This document shows, piece by piece, positions 1 through 7,626 of a DNA stretch of 13,026 nucleotides. Made by a program: the position numbers and the translations under genes. Below the pieces are notes generated by a model. The model had not been told where the DNA came from, did no database searches, and was given only the letters and a program-made list of their open reading frames with translations. Every line of letters begins with the position of its first letter. The stretch's first letter is position 1. The stretch comes from Chloroflexota bacterium (GTDB lineage: Bacteria; Chloroflexota; UBA4733): the NCBI GenBank assembly GCA_025449435.1, contig JANWJO010000235.1:1-13026 (forward strand), written 5' to 3'.

Positions 1-2
1 AA

Positions 3-2093
3 TGGCTCACGGATCGCCTTGGCCTCAGCGGTCAGGTGCTGCAGATCGTGCTGTGGAGTGACACGATCCCGGTGGCCGACCCGCGCTTTACGGCAGCAGC
101 ACGAACTGCGCTCTCAAGGGTGCAGCTGGATCCGGCCGTCAAGCAGATTGTCTGGCACACCGACAATGCTCGTCAGCAAGGGAGGAGTGGCTATACAGCG
201 TATGAGGTGGTGGTGCTGGACCCGGATGCTGATGCCGGGCCCAAGGCAGTGGCGCGCATCACCGCTGCCATCCGCCCCACCGACCTCACTGTGCGCGTCG
301 GTGGTGGGCCAGCGTTTTACGCCGACATCGAATCCGTAAGTTCCGACGACCTCCATCGGGCCGAGTTGCTCGCGCTTCCTTTCGCTGCTCTGGCACTGCT
401 GGTGGTTTTCCGCTCAGTCGTGGCTGCCGTGCTTCCGGTCATTGTCGGCGGCATGGGGGTTACGGTGGCGTCTGGAGTCATTTTCGTCATTGCCCACACT
501 ACCGACATGTCCATCTTTGTGCTCAACGTGTGCACGATGATCGGTCTCGGCCTTGGTGTTGATTACTCCCTGTTCATCGTCAGCCGCTACCGGGAAGAGC
601 TGCATGAGGTCTCGGGCGAGAGCAAGGCGGATGTACGCGCAGCCGTCGAGCGAGCGCTGGCGGCAACGGCGGCTACCGCTGGAAGAGCGGTTGCGTTCTC
701 CGGCCTCACCGTGTGCCTTGGACTTGCTGCCCTCACTACATTCAATTTTATGCTCTTACGATCGGTCGGCATTGGTGGGTGCCTGGTCGTCGCCTTCACG
801 GTGCTCGCAGCACTGACAGCCCTGCCAGCAGTGCTGTCGTTGCTCGGACCACGCATCAACATGTGGCGCGTTTTGCCCGTTGCAGGAGGTCCCTCGCGTT
901 TTTGGGACGTGGTGGCCACCAGCGTCATGCGCCACCCGGTACTGTTGGGCATCCCGGCTCTTGCCCTGCTCGTTGCGTTGGGCGCTCCATTCCTGCACGT
1001 ACGCCTGAGTTCGCCCGATGCGTCGATTCTCCCGGCCGGGGTGCCGTCCCGGCAGGCGTTTGACGTCCTGCGTGCTGATTACCCGCCCACAGAGACGACG
1101 CCAATGTATGTCGTGTTGAGAATGACGGGTGATGTGTTGGCGCCCCCCAATCTCGCGTCGCTCTACAGGTACTCGCATGAGATTGCAGTTGATGCACGCG
1201 TGAGCCGGGTGGACAGCATAACAACGCTCGATCCACGGCTTACGCTCGCTCAATATCAGTTATTATTTGCTCATCCGCAGCGTGTTTCTGACTTTTATGC
1301 CGCCTCAGCGCTTGCCACCGAGGTGCGTGGCGACACCACGGTCCTCACGGTATACAGCAAAACCGGCGCCCTTTCCGAAGACTCTATGGCGTTGCTTGCA
1401 GCGATTCGCGCCATGCCGCCGCCATCAGGCACTCAGGTACGTGTTGATGGTGCCACAGCCGAAATACACGATGTCGTCTCTGCCCTGTATGCCGGCTTCC
1501 CACGCGCTCTACTCTTTATCGTGTTCACGACCTATATCGTCCTCTTTTTGCTCTTTCGCAGCGCGGTATTACCCATCAAAGCCATTATTATGAATACCCT
1601 GAGCATCGTAGCGAGTTACGGGGCGCTCGTCTTCGTGTTCCAAGATGGGCATCTCACAACGCTTCTACACTTCTCGAAGTTGGGTTACGTCGAGGCGACC
1701 TTACCTATCCTGATGTTTTGCACCTTGTTCGGTATCAGTATGGACTATGAGGTGTTCCTGCTCACGCGAATTCAGGAGAGTTATGCGAAGGATCAGGGCA
1801 ATGCTCTCGCGGTGGCGGAAGGAGTGAAGCGCAGTGGCCGCATCATCACGAGTGCTGCAGCGATCGTTATCCTCGTGAGTTCTTCCTTCATGTTCGCCGG
1901 TATCGTGCTCATTAAGGCGCTAGGGCTCGGCGTTGCCCTTGCCATATTTCTAGACGCCACTGTTGTTCGCATGGTGCTCGTTCCCGCCACTATGCGCCTG
2001 TTGGGCGATTGGAACTGGTGGCTCCCCAAAGGACTGGGCAAGTTTGGCGTGCAGCGTCAGGAAGAGTCCAGCGTTCCAGTGGAAAGTGCCTAG
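3..2093 (+). CDS. MMPL/RND-family membrane exporter (5' partial)
   Basis: This is a large polytopic inner-membrane transporter of the MMPL branch of the RND superfamily, whose members export lipids, drugs or other hydrophobic molecules using the proton gradient. The frame is open to the left edge, so the internal GTG at 36 is not taken as the start; probably about 60 residues, including TM1, are missing. Counting from codon 36, hydrophobic segments lie near 110-265 and 295-318, followed by a soluble loop (about 320-485) and a second bundle (about 490-655). This is the duplicated RND layout. The two halves carry the matching membrane motifs GVDYSLF (D176, Y177) and SMDYEVF (D570, Y571), the expected proton-relay positions. 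The C-terminus is short and polar. The next gene starts within 8 nt of the stop and encodes a secreted lipoprotein, which suggests a coupled export function. The family is clear; the substrate cannot be told. Confidence 0.93.
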   Translation, partial: WLTDRLGLSGQVLQIVLWSDTIPVADPRFTAAARTALSRVQLDPAVKQIVWHTDNARQQGRSGYTAYEVVVLDPDADAGPKAVARITAAIRPTDLTVRVGGGPAFYADIESVSSDDLHRAELLALPFAALALLVVFRSVVAAVLPVIVGGMGVTVASGVIFVIAHTTDMSIFVLNVCTMIGLGLGVDYSLFIVSRYREELHEVSGESKADVRAAVERALAATAATAGRAVAFSGLTVCLGLAALTTFNFMLLRSVGIGGCLVVAFTVLAALTALPAVLSLLGPRINMWRVLPVAGGPSRFWDVVATSVMRHPVLLGIPALALLVALGAPFLHVRLSSPDASILPAGVPSRQAFDVLRADYPPTETTPMYVVLRMTGDVLAPPNLASLYRYSHEIAVDARVSRVDSITTLDPRLTLAQYQLLFAHPQRVSDFYAASALATEVRGDTTVLTVYSKTGALSEDSMALLAAIRAMPPPSGTQVRVDGATAEIHDVVSALYAGFPRALLFIVFTTYIVLFLLFRSAVLPIKAIIMNTLSIVASYGALVFVFQDGHLTTLLHFSKLGYVEATLPILMFCTLFGISMDYEVFLLTRIQESYAKDQGNALAVAEGVKRSGRIITSAAAIVILVSSSFMFAGIVLIKALGLGVALAIFLDATVVRMVLVPATMRLLGDWNWWLPKGLGKFGVQRQEESSVPVESA

Positions 2094-2100
2094 ATTGCAA

Positions 2101-3192
2101 GTGTTGCGCAGCCGTACCATCTCTCGTCGGACTCTCCTACTCGGTGTCCCGGCGCTGACGGCGTTGAGCGCCTGCGCGACAGCACAGCCAGCCATCACGT
2201 TCCCTATTGCGCCCACCGCACGACCTCCAGTGTTCTACACATCCTCGCCTTCCGGCGTTACATTGCCCCAGGATGAGGCCCCCCACAACATGCTCACGGA
2301 ATGGTGGTACTACACCGGCCACCTGCACACGGTTAGCGGCGACCGCTACGGGTACGAACTGGTCTTCTTCCAGTCGCGACGGCAAGGAACGCCGCCTGGC
2401 TATGCGGCGCACTTCGCCATAACTGACTCCACTCGTCAGACCTTTTCGTATTCGGAGCGTACATCCGCCGGGGAGCAAGCCACAGGAGCACCGGGATTTC
2501 GCTTGTCCATTGGTTCGTGGCTGCTCCAGGGGAGTCGGGGTCACGACCGCCTGGAGGCAGATCTCCCCGGCTATGCCCTATCACTTGATCTGGTTGCTGA
2601 CAAACCGGCGGTGCTCCATCAGGGCAGCGGCTTGATTGCGCTGGGCCCGGCCGGAACGACCTATTACTACTCGCGCACGCGTGTGCTCGCCAACGGCACG
2701 CTGTCCAACAGTCTGACTGACGGTATCGCGCAACCAGTCGCTGGTACGGCGTGGATGGATCATCAGTGGGGTGACTTTATTGTTGGCAGCGCCGGCGGCT
2801 GGGATTGGTACGCCATCCAACTCGACGACGGCAGCGACATTATGCTGTCGTTCAACCGGGGCTCAGACAACCGCCCCACGTTTTCGTATGGCACGTACGT
2901 GGCACCCGATGGCACATCCACCACACTTTCCAGTGACCAGATGTCGTCCTCCGCCGCCGGCAGTTGGACGAGTCCCCGCAGTGGAGCGACGTATCCGTCA
3001 GGATGGCGAGTGGTGCTTCCGCCGCTCCAACTCGCCTTGACCATTACTCCAATCCTGCGTGATCAGGAGCTCGTTGGTCCAGCTGCTGGTGGCGTTACGT
3101 ATTGGGAGGGCGATGCCGGCGTATCGGGTGATCGCAATGATGTGCCCGTCACTGGCAAAGCGTATGTAGAGCTCACCGGATACGCCACCTAG
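2101..3192 (+). CDS. Tat-type lipoprotein with CrtC/AttH lipocalin-like domain
   Basis: This is a predicted exported protein of about 363 aa in the CrtC/AttH (hydroxyneurosporene-synthase-like, lipocalin-fold) family. Characterised relatives hydrate carotenoids; most others are secreted proteins thought to bind or modify hydrophobic ligands. The N-terminus reads SRRTLLLG (residues 8-15), a twin-arginine motif, then a hydrophobic core and a lipobox LSAC with Cys25, so a Tat-exported lipoprotein is inferred. Family signatures are EWWY (67-70) and WMDHQWGDF (218-226). The frame is open upstream to 1963, but that stretch overlaps the transporter gene and looks non-coding. GTG at 2101 is chosen because the signal peptide begins there; an in-frame TTG at 2095 is closer to the GGAAAG at 2081-2086 and is equally possible. 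Either way the start is 1-8 nt after the transporter stop, so translational coupling is likely. Carotenoid hydratase activity is not implied. Confidence 0.85.
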   Translation: MLRSRTISRRTLLLGVPALTALSACATAQPAITFPIAPTARPPVFYTSSPSGVTLPQDEAPHNMLTEWWYYTGHLHTVSGDRYGYELVFFQSRRQGTPPGYAAHFAITDSTRQTFSYSERTSAGEQATGAPGFRLSIGSWLLQGSRGHDRLEADLPGYALSLDLVADKPAVLHQGSGLIALGPAGTTYYYSRTRVLANGTLSNSLTDGIAQPVAGTAWMDHQWGDFIVGSAGGWDWYAIQLDDGSDIMLSFNRGSDNRPTFSYGTYVAPDGTSTTLSSDQMSSSAAGSWTSPRSGATYPSGWRVVLPPLQLALTITPILRDQELVGPAAGGVTYWEGDAGVSGDRNDVPVTGKAYVELTGYAT

Positions 3193-3283
3193 CGATACCC
3201 TGAAACGTCTCGTGTGCCGATCCACATGTGCGCTATGCTTTTCGTACCAGTAGCCACTTGCCGCCGGTACAGAAGGATCGCCA
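3193..3283 (+). other. Short intergenic region with SD for the M16 gene
   Basis: This 91-nt gap separates the lipoprotein gene from the peptidase gene. AGAAGGA at 3271-3277, six nt before the ATG at 3284, is a good Shine-Dalgarno sequence. A TATGCT hexamer at 3234-3239 resembles a -10 box, but no acceptable -35 box lies 16-18 nt upstream, so I do not call a promoter. No terminator-like stem with a T run is visible, so readthrough from the upstream pair is possible. Confidence 0.4.
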
Positions 3284-5953
3284 ATGTCTCACCCCACGAG
3301 GACGGACGCTCCACCAATCCTGCGCGAGACCTTACCTAACGGCCTCACGGTGTTTCTCAAAGAGGACCATGCCGCCCCAGTCGTCTCGTCGTACATCTTC
3401 TATCGCGTCGGTTCGCGCAATGAGGTGACGGGGTATACCGGCCTGTCTCATTGGGTAGAACACCTCCTGTTTGATGGATCGCCAGCGTTTCCTAAAGGGG
3501 CCGTTCACCGGGAAGTGGCTGCTAATGGTGGCAATCGCAACGCTTTCACCTGGCACGACGGGACGGCGTATTTCGAGACTCTCCCGGCCGGCAAGCTCGA
3601 CCTTGCCTTTCGCATCGAGTCTGACCGCATGGTGAACGCGCTGCTGGATCCCAAGGAGGTCGAGCGCGAGCGTACGGTCATTATCTCCGAGCGCCAAGGA
3701 AGTGAAAACTATCCCGGATACCACCTGTACGAAGAAACAATGGCAGCGGCGTTCAAGGTACACCCGTATGGGCATCCCGTGATCGGCTGGAAGTCCGATT
3801 TGGAGCACATCTCACGGGAAGACTTGTACGCCCACTATCAACGCTTCTATCACCCTGCCAACGCAACGATCATCGTGGCGGGTGACTTCGAGGCGGGTTC
3901 TGCGCTTGAAGCCATCGAGCACTACTTTGGCTCGATTCCGTCCGGACAGCCATCTCGCACCGTCAAAACCGTCGAACCGGCACAGGAGGGTGAGCACCGG
4001 GTGTGGGTCCGCCGTCCCGGCGGGGTGAGCTACCTGTTCGCCGCCTATCACATTCCTGAGGCTGCTCATCCCGATATTCCAGCGCTCACGGTAGCTGATG
4101 CCATCCTTTCCGGTGGCAAGGGGCTCGGGCGGGGTGGCGGGGGCCTGGGTCGCAGTTCCCGACTGCGGCGCACGCTGGTGGAGAGCGGTTTGTGCAGCAG
4201 CGCGTCGGCTTCCGCTGGGATCGAAATCGACCCGAGCCTGTTCTCCCTGTCAGCCACGATGCGTCCGGGCGTCTTAGCCCCGGAAGTAGAAGTCATTCTG
4301 TTCGATCAAGTGTCATCGCTGGCTGGCCAACCAGTCAGCGATGAGGAGCTCAACAGCGCCATTGAGCAATCCGCGGCCCAATTGGTGTATGCCGCGGAGG
4401 GCGCGGGTCGCCAGGCGTCGGCCATCGGGCGAAGTTTTCTGGTCGGACTCCCAGTCGACGATACCGAGCTGGTCGCTCGGCTGCGATCCGTGACCTCAGC
4501 CGATGTTTTGCGCGTTTGCCAGGAGTACCTCCGACCCGACAACCGAACCGTAGGCGTATTTGTGCCGTCGGAGGAGCGTCCGCGAAGCGTAAGCTCACCA
4601 ACTATTAGCCAATCGGCGATATCAATGCCAAGCGGAGTTCCTGCCGAAGCGGTCCGCGCTAGTCGCGTAGCGAGCAGGAACATCCATCGCACCGTGCTGA
4701 GCAATGGCATTGTGGTGTTGATACATGAGTCACAGGGAGCGCCGTGGCTCACCCTGAGCATGTCGTTTCCGGGAGGCTCAGCGAGCGATCCGGATGATGC
4801 CAGGGGCCTCGCGTCGGCGACCGCTGCGCTCCGTGTGCGTGGGTCGAGCCGGCGCGACTATGAACAACTCGCGACCTTCACCGATCAGCGGGGCATCGTC
4901 ATCGGTGGCGGAGCTGGGGAGCACTTCAGCGAATTGAGCGTGAAGATGCTCCTCGATCACGTTGACGACGGGATTGCATTGCTCGCCGAGCTCTTCCTCG
5001 AGGCATCGTTCCCGGATGCGCACGTGCAGGCGGTCCTGAGCCCGTTGATCGCTGCTGCCAAGGAGCAAGCGACGAACACCCGCGCTGTCGCCGAGCGACG
5101 CTTCCGGGAGCTTGCCTATCCAGCAGCTCATCCCTTCCACCGCTGGCCACTTGGGACACCTGAGGAAGTCGCGGCGATTGGCCGCGGGCACATCTTCTCG
5201 TTTAGCAATCAGCACTCCGGCATGGGCGGGGTGGTCATCGCCGCGAGCGGCGGCCTGGCCACTGATGACTTGCTGGACAAGCTGGAGCGCGCCTTTGGTG
5301 GGTGGGCAGCACAGCATGCCGCACCATCCATCGCCATTCCAGATGTAGCACCACTGCCCTCATCCGTGCGCGACACCGTGCAGGTGCCAGGGAAAACGCA
5401 AACGGATCTGGTCATTGGTCACGCCGGCATCCGGCGCTCGAATCCTGACTATTTCGCGCTGACCGTGGCGAATACAGCGCTTGGTATATTGGGGATGGGC
5501 GGGCGCATTGGCGAGCAGATTCGGGAGCGCCGGGGGTTAGCGTACTACGCCAGCATGTCGTTCGACGCCGGTTACGGTCCTGGCCCCTGGGCGGCTCGCA
5601 TCGGCGTATCTCCCAAGGACGTCGACGAGGCGGTGGCCGCCACGGTCACTGAGTTGCGCGCGTTTCTTGCTGACGGCCCGACTGAGCTTGAAATTGCCGA
5701 CTCGAAGAGTTTGCAAACTGGCAACTTTGCGCTGCGCCTTGAAACCAGTGGTGGCATGCTCTCCATGATGCACACCATTGAGCGCCACCAGCTCGGTTTG
5801 GACTATATCGAACGCGCACCTGAACGCATCAACCAGGTCAGTAGAAGCGAGGCGCTTGAAGCAGCGCGCGCGAACCTCCATCCGGAAGGCGTTGCTGTGG
5901 TGGCGGCTGGGCCCGCACCTTCGGTTGCGACACCGGATGTGTCGCACTCTTGA
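3284..5953 (+). CDS. M16 family zinc metallopeptidase, double-length (fused two-half) form
   Basis: This 889-aa insulinase/processing-peptidase-like protein has two M16 units fused in one chain. The N-terminal half has the inverted zinc motif HWVEH (H56, E59, H60), with third-ligand candidate E136 in ERERTVIISE, 75 residues after H60, as in active M16 enzymes. The C-terminal half starts near residue 467 (TVLSNGIVVLIHE). Where the zinc motif should be it reads SATAA (511-515), so this half cannot bind zinc. It keeps the Arg/Tyr substrate-clamp region RRGLAYY (749-755) that the non-catalytic half of M16 clamshells supplies. Family knowledge thus predicts one active site formed by both halves, cutting small peptides. 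No signal peptide is visible, so it should be cytoplasmic. An unusual glycine-rich stretch occupies 277-289, before SSRL. The ATG has a good SD at 3271-3277. The next gene follows after 40 nt. Its substrate is unknown. Confidence 0.93.
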   Translation: MSHPTRTDAPPILRETLPNGLTVFLKEDHAAPVVSSYIFYRVGSRNEVTGYTGLSHWVEHLLFDGSPAFPKGAVHREVAANGGNRNAFTWHDGTAYFETLPAGKLDLAFRIESDRMVNALLDPKEVERERTVIISERQGSENYPGYHLYEETMAAAFKVHPYGHPVIGWKSDLEHISREDLYAHYQRFYHPANATIIVAGDFEAGSALEAIEHYFGSIPSGQPSRTVKTVEPAQEGEHRVWVRRPGGVSYLFAAYHIPEAAHPDIPALTVADAILSGGKGLGRGGGGLGRSSRLRRTLVESGLCSSASASAGIEIDPSLFSLSATMRPGVLAPEVEVILFDQVSSLAGQPVSDEELNSAIEQSAAQLVYAAEGAGRQASAIGRSFLVGLPVDDTELVARLRSVTSADVLRVCQEYLRPDNRTVGVFVPSEERPRSVSSPTISQSAISMPSGVPAEAVRASRVASRNIHRTVLSNGIVVLIHESQGAPWLTLSMSFPGGSASDPDDARGLASATAALRVRGSSRRDYEQLATFTDQRGIVIGGGAGEHFSELSVKMLLDHVDDGIALLAELFLEASFPDAHVQAVLSPLIAAAKEQATNTRAVAERRFRELAYPAAHPFHRWPLGTPEEVAAIGRGHIFSFSNQHSGMGGVVIAASGGLATDDLLDKLERAFGGWAAQHAAPSIAIPDVAPLPSSVRDTVQVPGKTQTDLVIGHAGIRRSNPDYFALTVANTALGILGMGGRIGEQIRERRGLAYYASMSFDAGYGPGPWAARIGVSPKDVDEAVAATVTELRAFLADGPTELEIADSKSLQTGNFALRLETSGGMLSMMHTIERHQLGLDYIERAPERINQVSRSEALEAARANLHPEGVAVVAAGPAPSVATPDVSHS

Positions 5954-5993
5954 GGTTCGGTCGACTACAAGCCATGTTGGAAGGTGACGCGTC

Positions 5994-6605
5994 GTGATTA
6001 TTAGCATCGTTGGTTCCGGCAGGATGGCAGTTGCGCTGGCGACGGTTTGGAACAAGCTAGGACATGAGGTTGCGATCGGTTCGCGAGACCCTAACACGGC
6101 GCGTCGACGAGTCCCAGAGGGCATCACCGTCACTGATGTGTTCTCGGCACTCAGTCCGGCAGAGGTGATCGTCCTCGCCCAGAACTACGCTGCTGTCGAA
6201 GTGTTCTGTAAAGAACACGCTCAGATGCTGCGCGACAAGGTGGTGATCGATATCACCAATCCGTTGGATCACCTGGCAGACAACCGCCAAGCCGGCGCCG
6301 AAATCACGGCGGCAGCAATCGGCCACGACGCTCGGGTCGTAGCGGCGTTCAAGACGAATTTTGCAGCTACCATCGCCTCGCCTCGCAACGTCAAAGGCGA
6401 GGTGCGCGACGTCCTGTATGCCGGTGATGATGCGGCAGGCAAGGATGTGGTGCGCATGCTTATTACCAGCATGGGCTTCCGACCGGTCGACTGTGGAGCG
6501 TTGCACGAAGCGCGCATCATCGACGGCATGGTGCCACTCTTGATCGCACTCGACCGAGCAACGGGCGGCAATGGGCACACGTCGTGGAAGTTTTTGGACG
6601 AGTGA
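5994..6605 (+). CDS. NADPH-dependent F420 reductase-like dinucleotide-binding oxidoreductase
   Basis: This 203-aa Rossmann-fold protein belongs to the family of F420H2:NADP oxidoreductase (Fno/NpdG) and related predicted dinucleotide-binding enzymes. The N-terminus MIISIVGSGRMA contains the GxGxxA nucleotide-binding loop directly at the start. GSRDP (about residues 28-32) follows the second strand and could contact the NADP 2'-phosphate. Later landmarks are DITNPLDH, AAFKTNFA and a C-terminal ALHEARIIDGM helix, all in family order. The length matches the family (about 200-230 aa). The start is GTG, supported by GGAAGGTG at 5979-5986 with a 7-nt spacer. The gene sits 40 nt after the peptidase gene and 19 nt before the epimerase gene, consistent with one transcript. 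No F420 biosynthesis gene is in the window, and several subgroups of this family do not use F420, so the cofactor and substrate remain open. Confidence 0.8.
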   Translation: MIISIVGSGRMAVALATVWNKLGHEVAIGSRDPNTARRRVPEGITVTDVFSALSPAEVIVLAQNYAAVEVFCKEHAQMLRDKVVIDITNPLDHLADNRQAGAEITAAAIGHDARVVAAFKTNFAATIASPRNVKGEVRDVLYAGDDAAGKDVVRMLITSMGFRPVDCGALHEARIIDGMVPLLIALDRATGGNGHTSWKFLDE

Positions 6606-6624
6606 GAATCACCGAGGGGAGCAC

Positions 6625-7620
6625 ATGGCGCGTTTTCAGGTAGAGGCTGGCACCGGCCCTTTGGGCGGCGTGGTCCTGCGCGACAATACCTCCGGCAGTT
6701 GGGCGCGGATTTTGCCGGAGGTCGGAGCGAACTGCGTCGAACTCCATCTGGCCAGGGAATATGGACCGCTCGTTTCGGTCCTCTTTCCGCCGGACTCAGT
6801 TCAGGTGCTCAAGGAGCGGCCGGCCCGGCACGGCATACCGATTCTGTTTCCCTTTCCCAATCGCATTCGTGACGGGAGCTTCACGTTCGGCGGCATTACG
6901 ACCAAACTGCCTACCAACCAAAGCGGCCACGCAATCCACGGATTGGTCATCGACCAGCCGTTCACCGAGGTGGGCCGGCGAACCGATAAGGCTGCGGCCG
7001 TGACACTCGCGATTGACAGCCAATCCAACCCTCGCAGTGCCGCGTACCCATTTCCCTTTCGTCTGGAGCTTGAATATGCGCTCGATGAATGGGGCATGTC
7101 GCTCACCGCGACCGCGACCAATACGGGTGCCGCGGCCATGCCGTTTGGTTATGGCATCCACCCGTATTTCAATGTGCCCTTGGGGCCGGAGGGCTCGCGG
7201 GCGGAATGCACCATTAGTGCTCCTGCTGCATTTGGTTGGGAACTCGACGAGCACCTTATCCCGACCGGCAGGCACGTGCCGCTGACCGACGAAACCACAC
7301 TCATGACTCCGACCAAACTGGGCGAACGGTCATTCGACAACGTGTACGGCATGACACCAATTCGCGATGGTTGGACGATATGCGCACTCACCGATGCGGC
7401 GAGCCGGGCCCGGCTCGAGGTCTTGTCGGACGATCAGTTTCGTGACCTCGTCGTGTATGGTCCACCGGCGCTACCGGCCGTGTGCTTCGAGCCATACACC
7501 TGTACGACAGACGCCTTTAACCTGTCGACACAAGGCGTCGATTCGGGTACACGCATCTTGGAGCCGGGCAAAACTTGGAGTGGCACGATTCGCTTCCAAG
7601 TGCACGGCCTTCCTGCGTGA
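6625..7620 (+). CDS. Aldose 1-epimerase-like (galactose mutarotase superfamily) protein
   Basis: This 331-aa beta-sandwich sugar mutarotase-like protein belongs to a superfamily that interconverts alpha and beta anomers of hexoses in the cytoplasm. The expected catalytic layout is visible. HAIHG (H102, H105) is at the place of the first active-site His, GIHPYF has H179 as the likely general acid, and CFEPYT has E289 as the likely general base. LPEVGANCVEL near the N-terminus and IPILFPFPNRI also fit the family. The frame is open upstream to 6571, but that part overlaps the preceding gene. ATG at 6625, preceded by GAGGGGA (6614-6620), is the evident start. No signal peptide is seen. The true substrate could be a sugar other than galactose, since many superfamily members are uncharacterised. 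The gene ends 6 nt before the stop of the convergent homoserine dehydrogenase gene, with no clear bidirectional terminator between them. Confidence 0.87.
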   Translation: MARFQVEAGTGPLGGVVLRDNTSGSWARILPEVGANCVELHLAREYGPLVSVLFPPDSVQVLKERPARHGIPILFPFPNRIRDGSFTFGGITTKLPTNQSGHAIHGLVIDQPFTEVGRRTDKAAAVTLAIDSQSNPRSAAYPFPFRLELEYALDEWGMSLTATATNTGAAAMPFGYGIHPYFNVPLGPEGSRAECTISAPAAFGWELDEHLIPTGRHVPLTDETTLMTPTKLGERSFDNVYGMTPIRDGWTICALTDAASRARLEVLSDDQFRDLVVYGPPALPAVCFEPYTCTTDAFNLSTQGVDSGTRILEPGKTWSGTIRFQVHGLPA

Positions 7621-7626
7621 CGCTCC

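Noticed and set aside
1963..2100. Upstream extension of the lipoprotein reading frame from ATG 1963
   Set aside because: It lies wholly within or just beyond the exporter gene's coding sequence and would bury the Tat/lipoprotein signal about 46 residues inside the protein.
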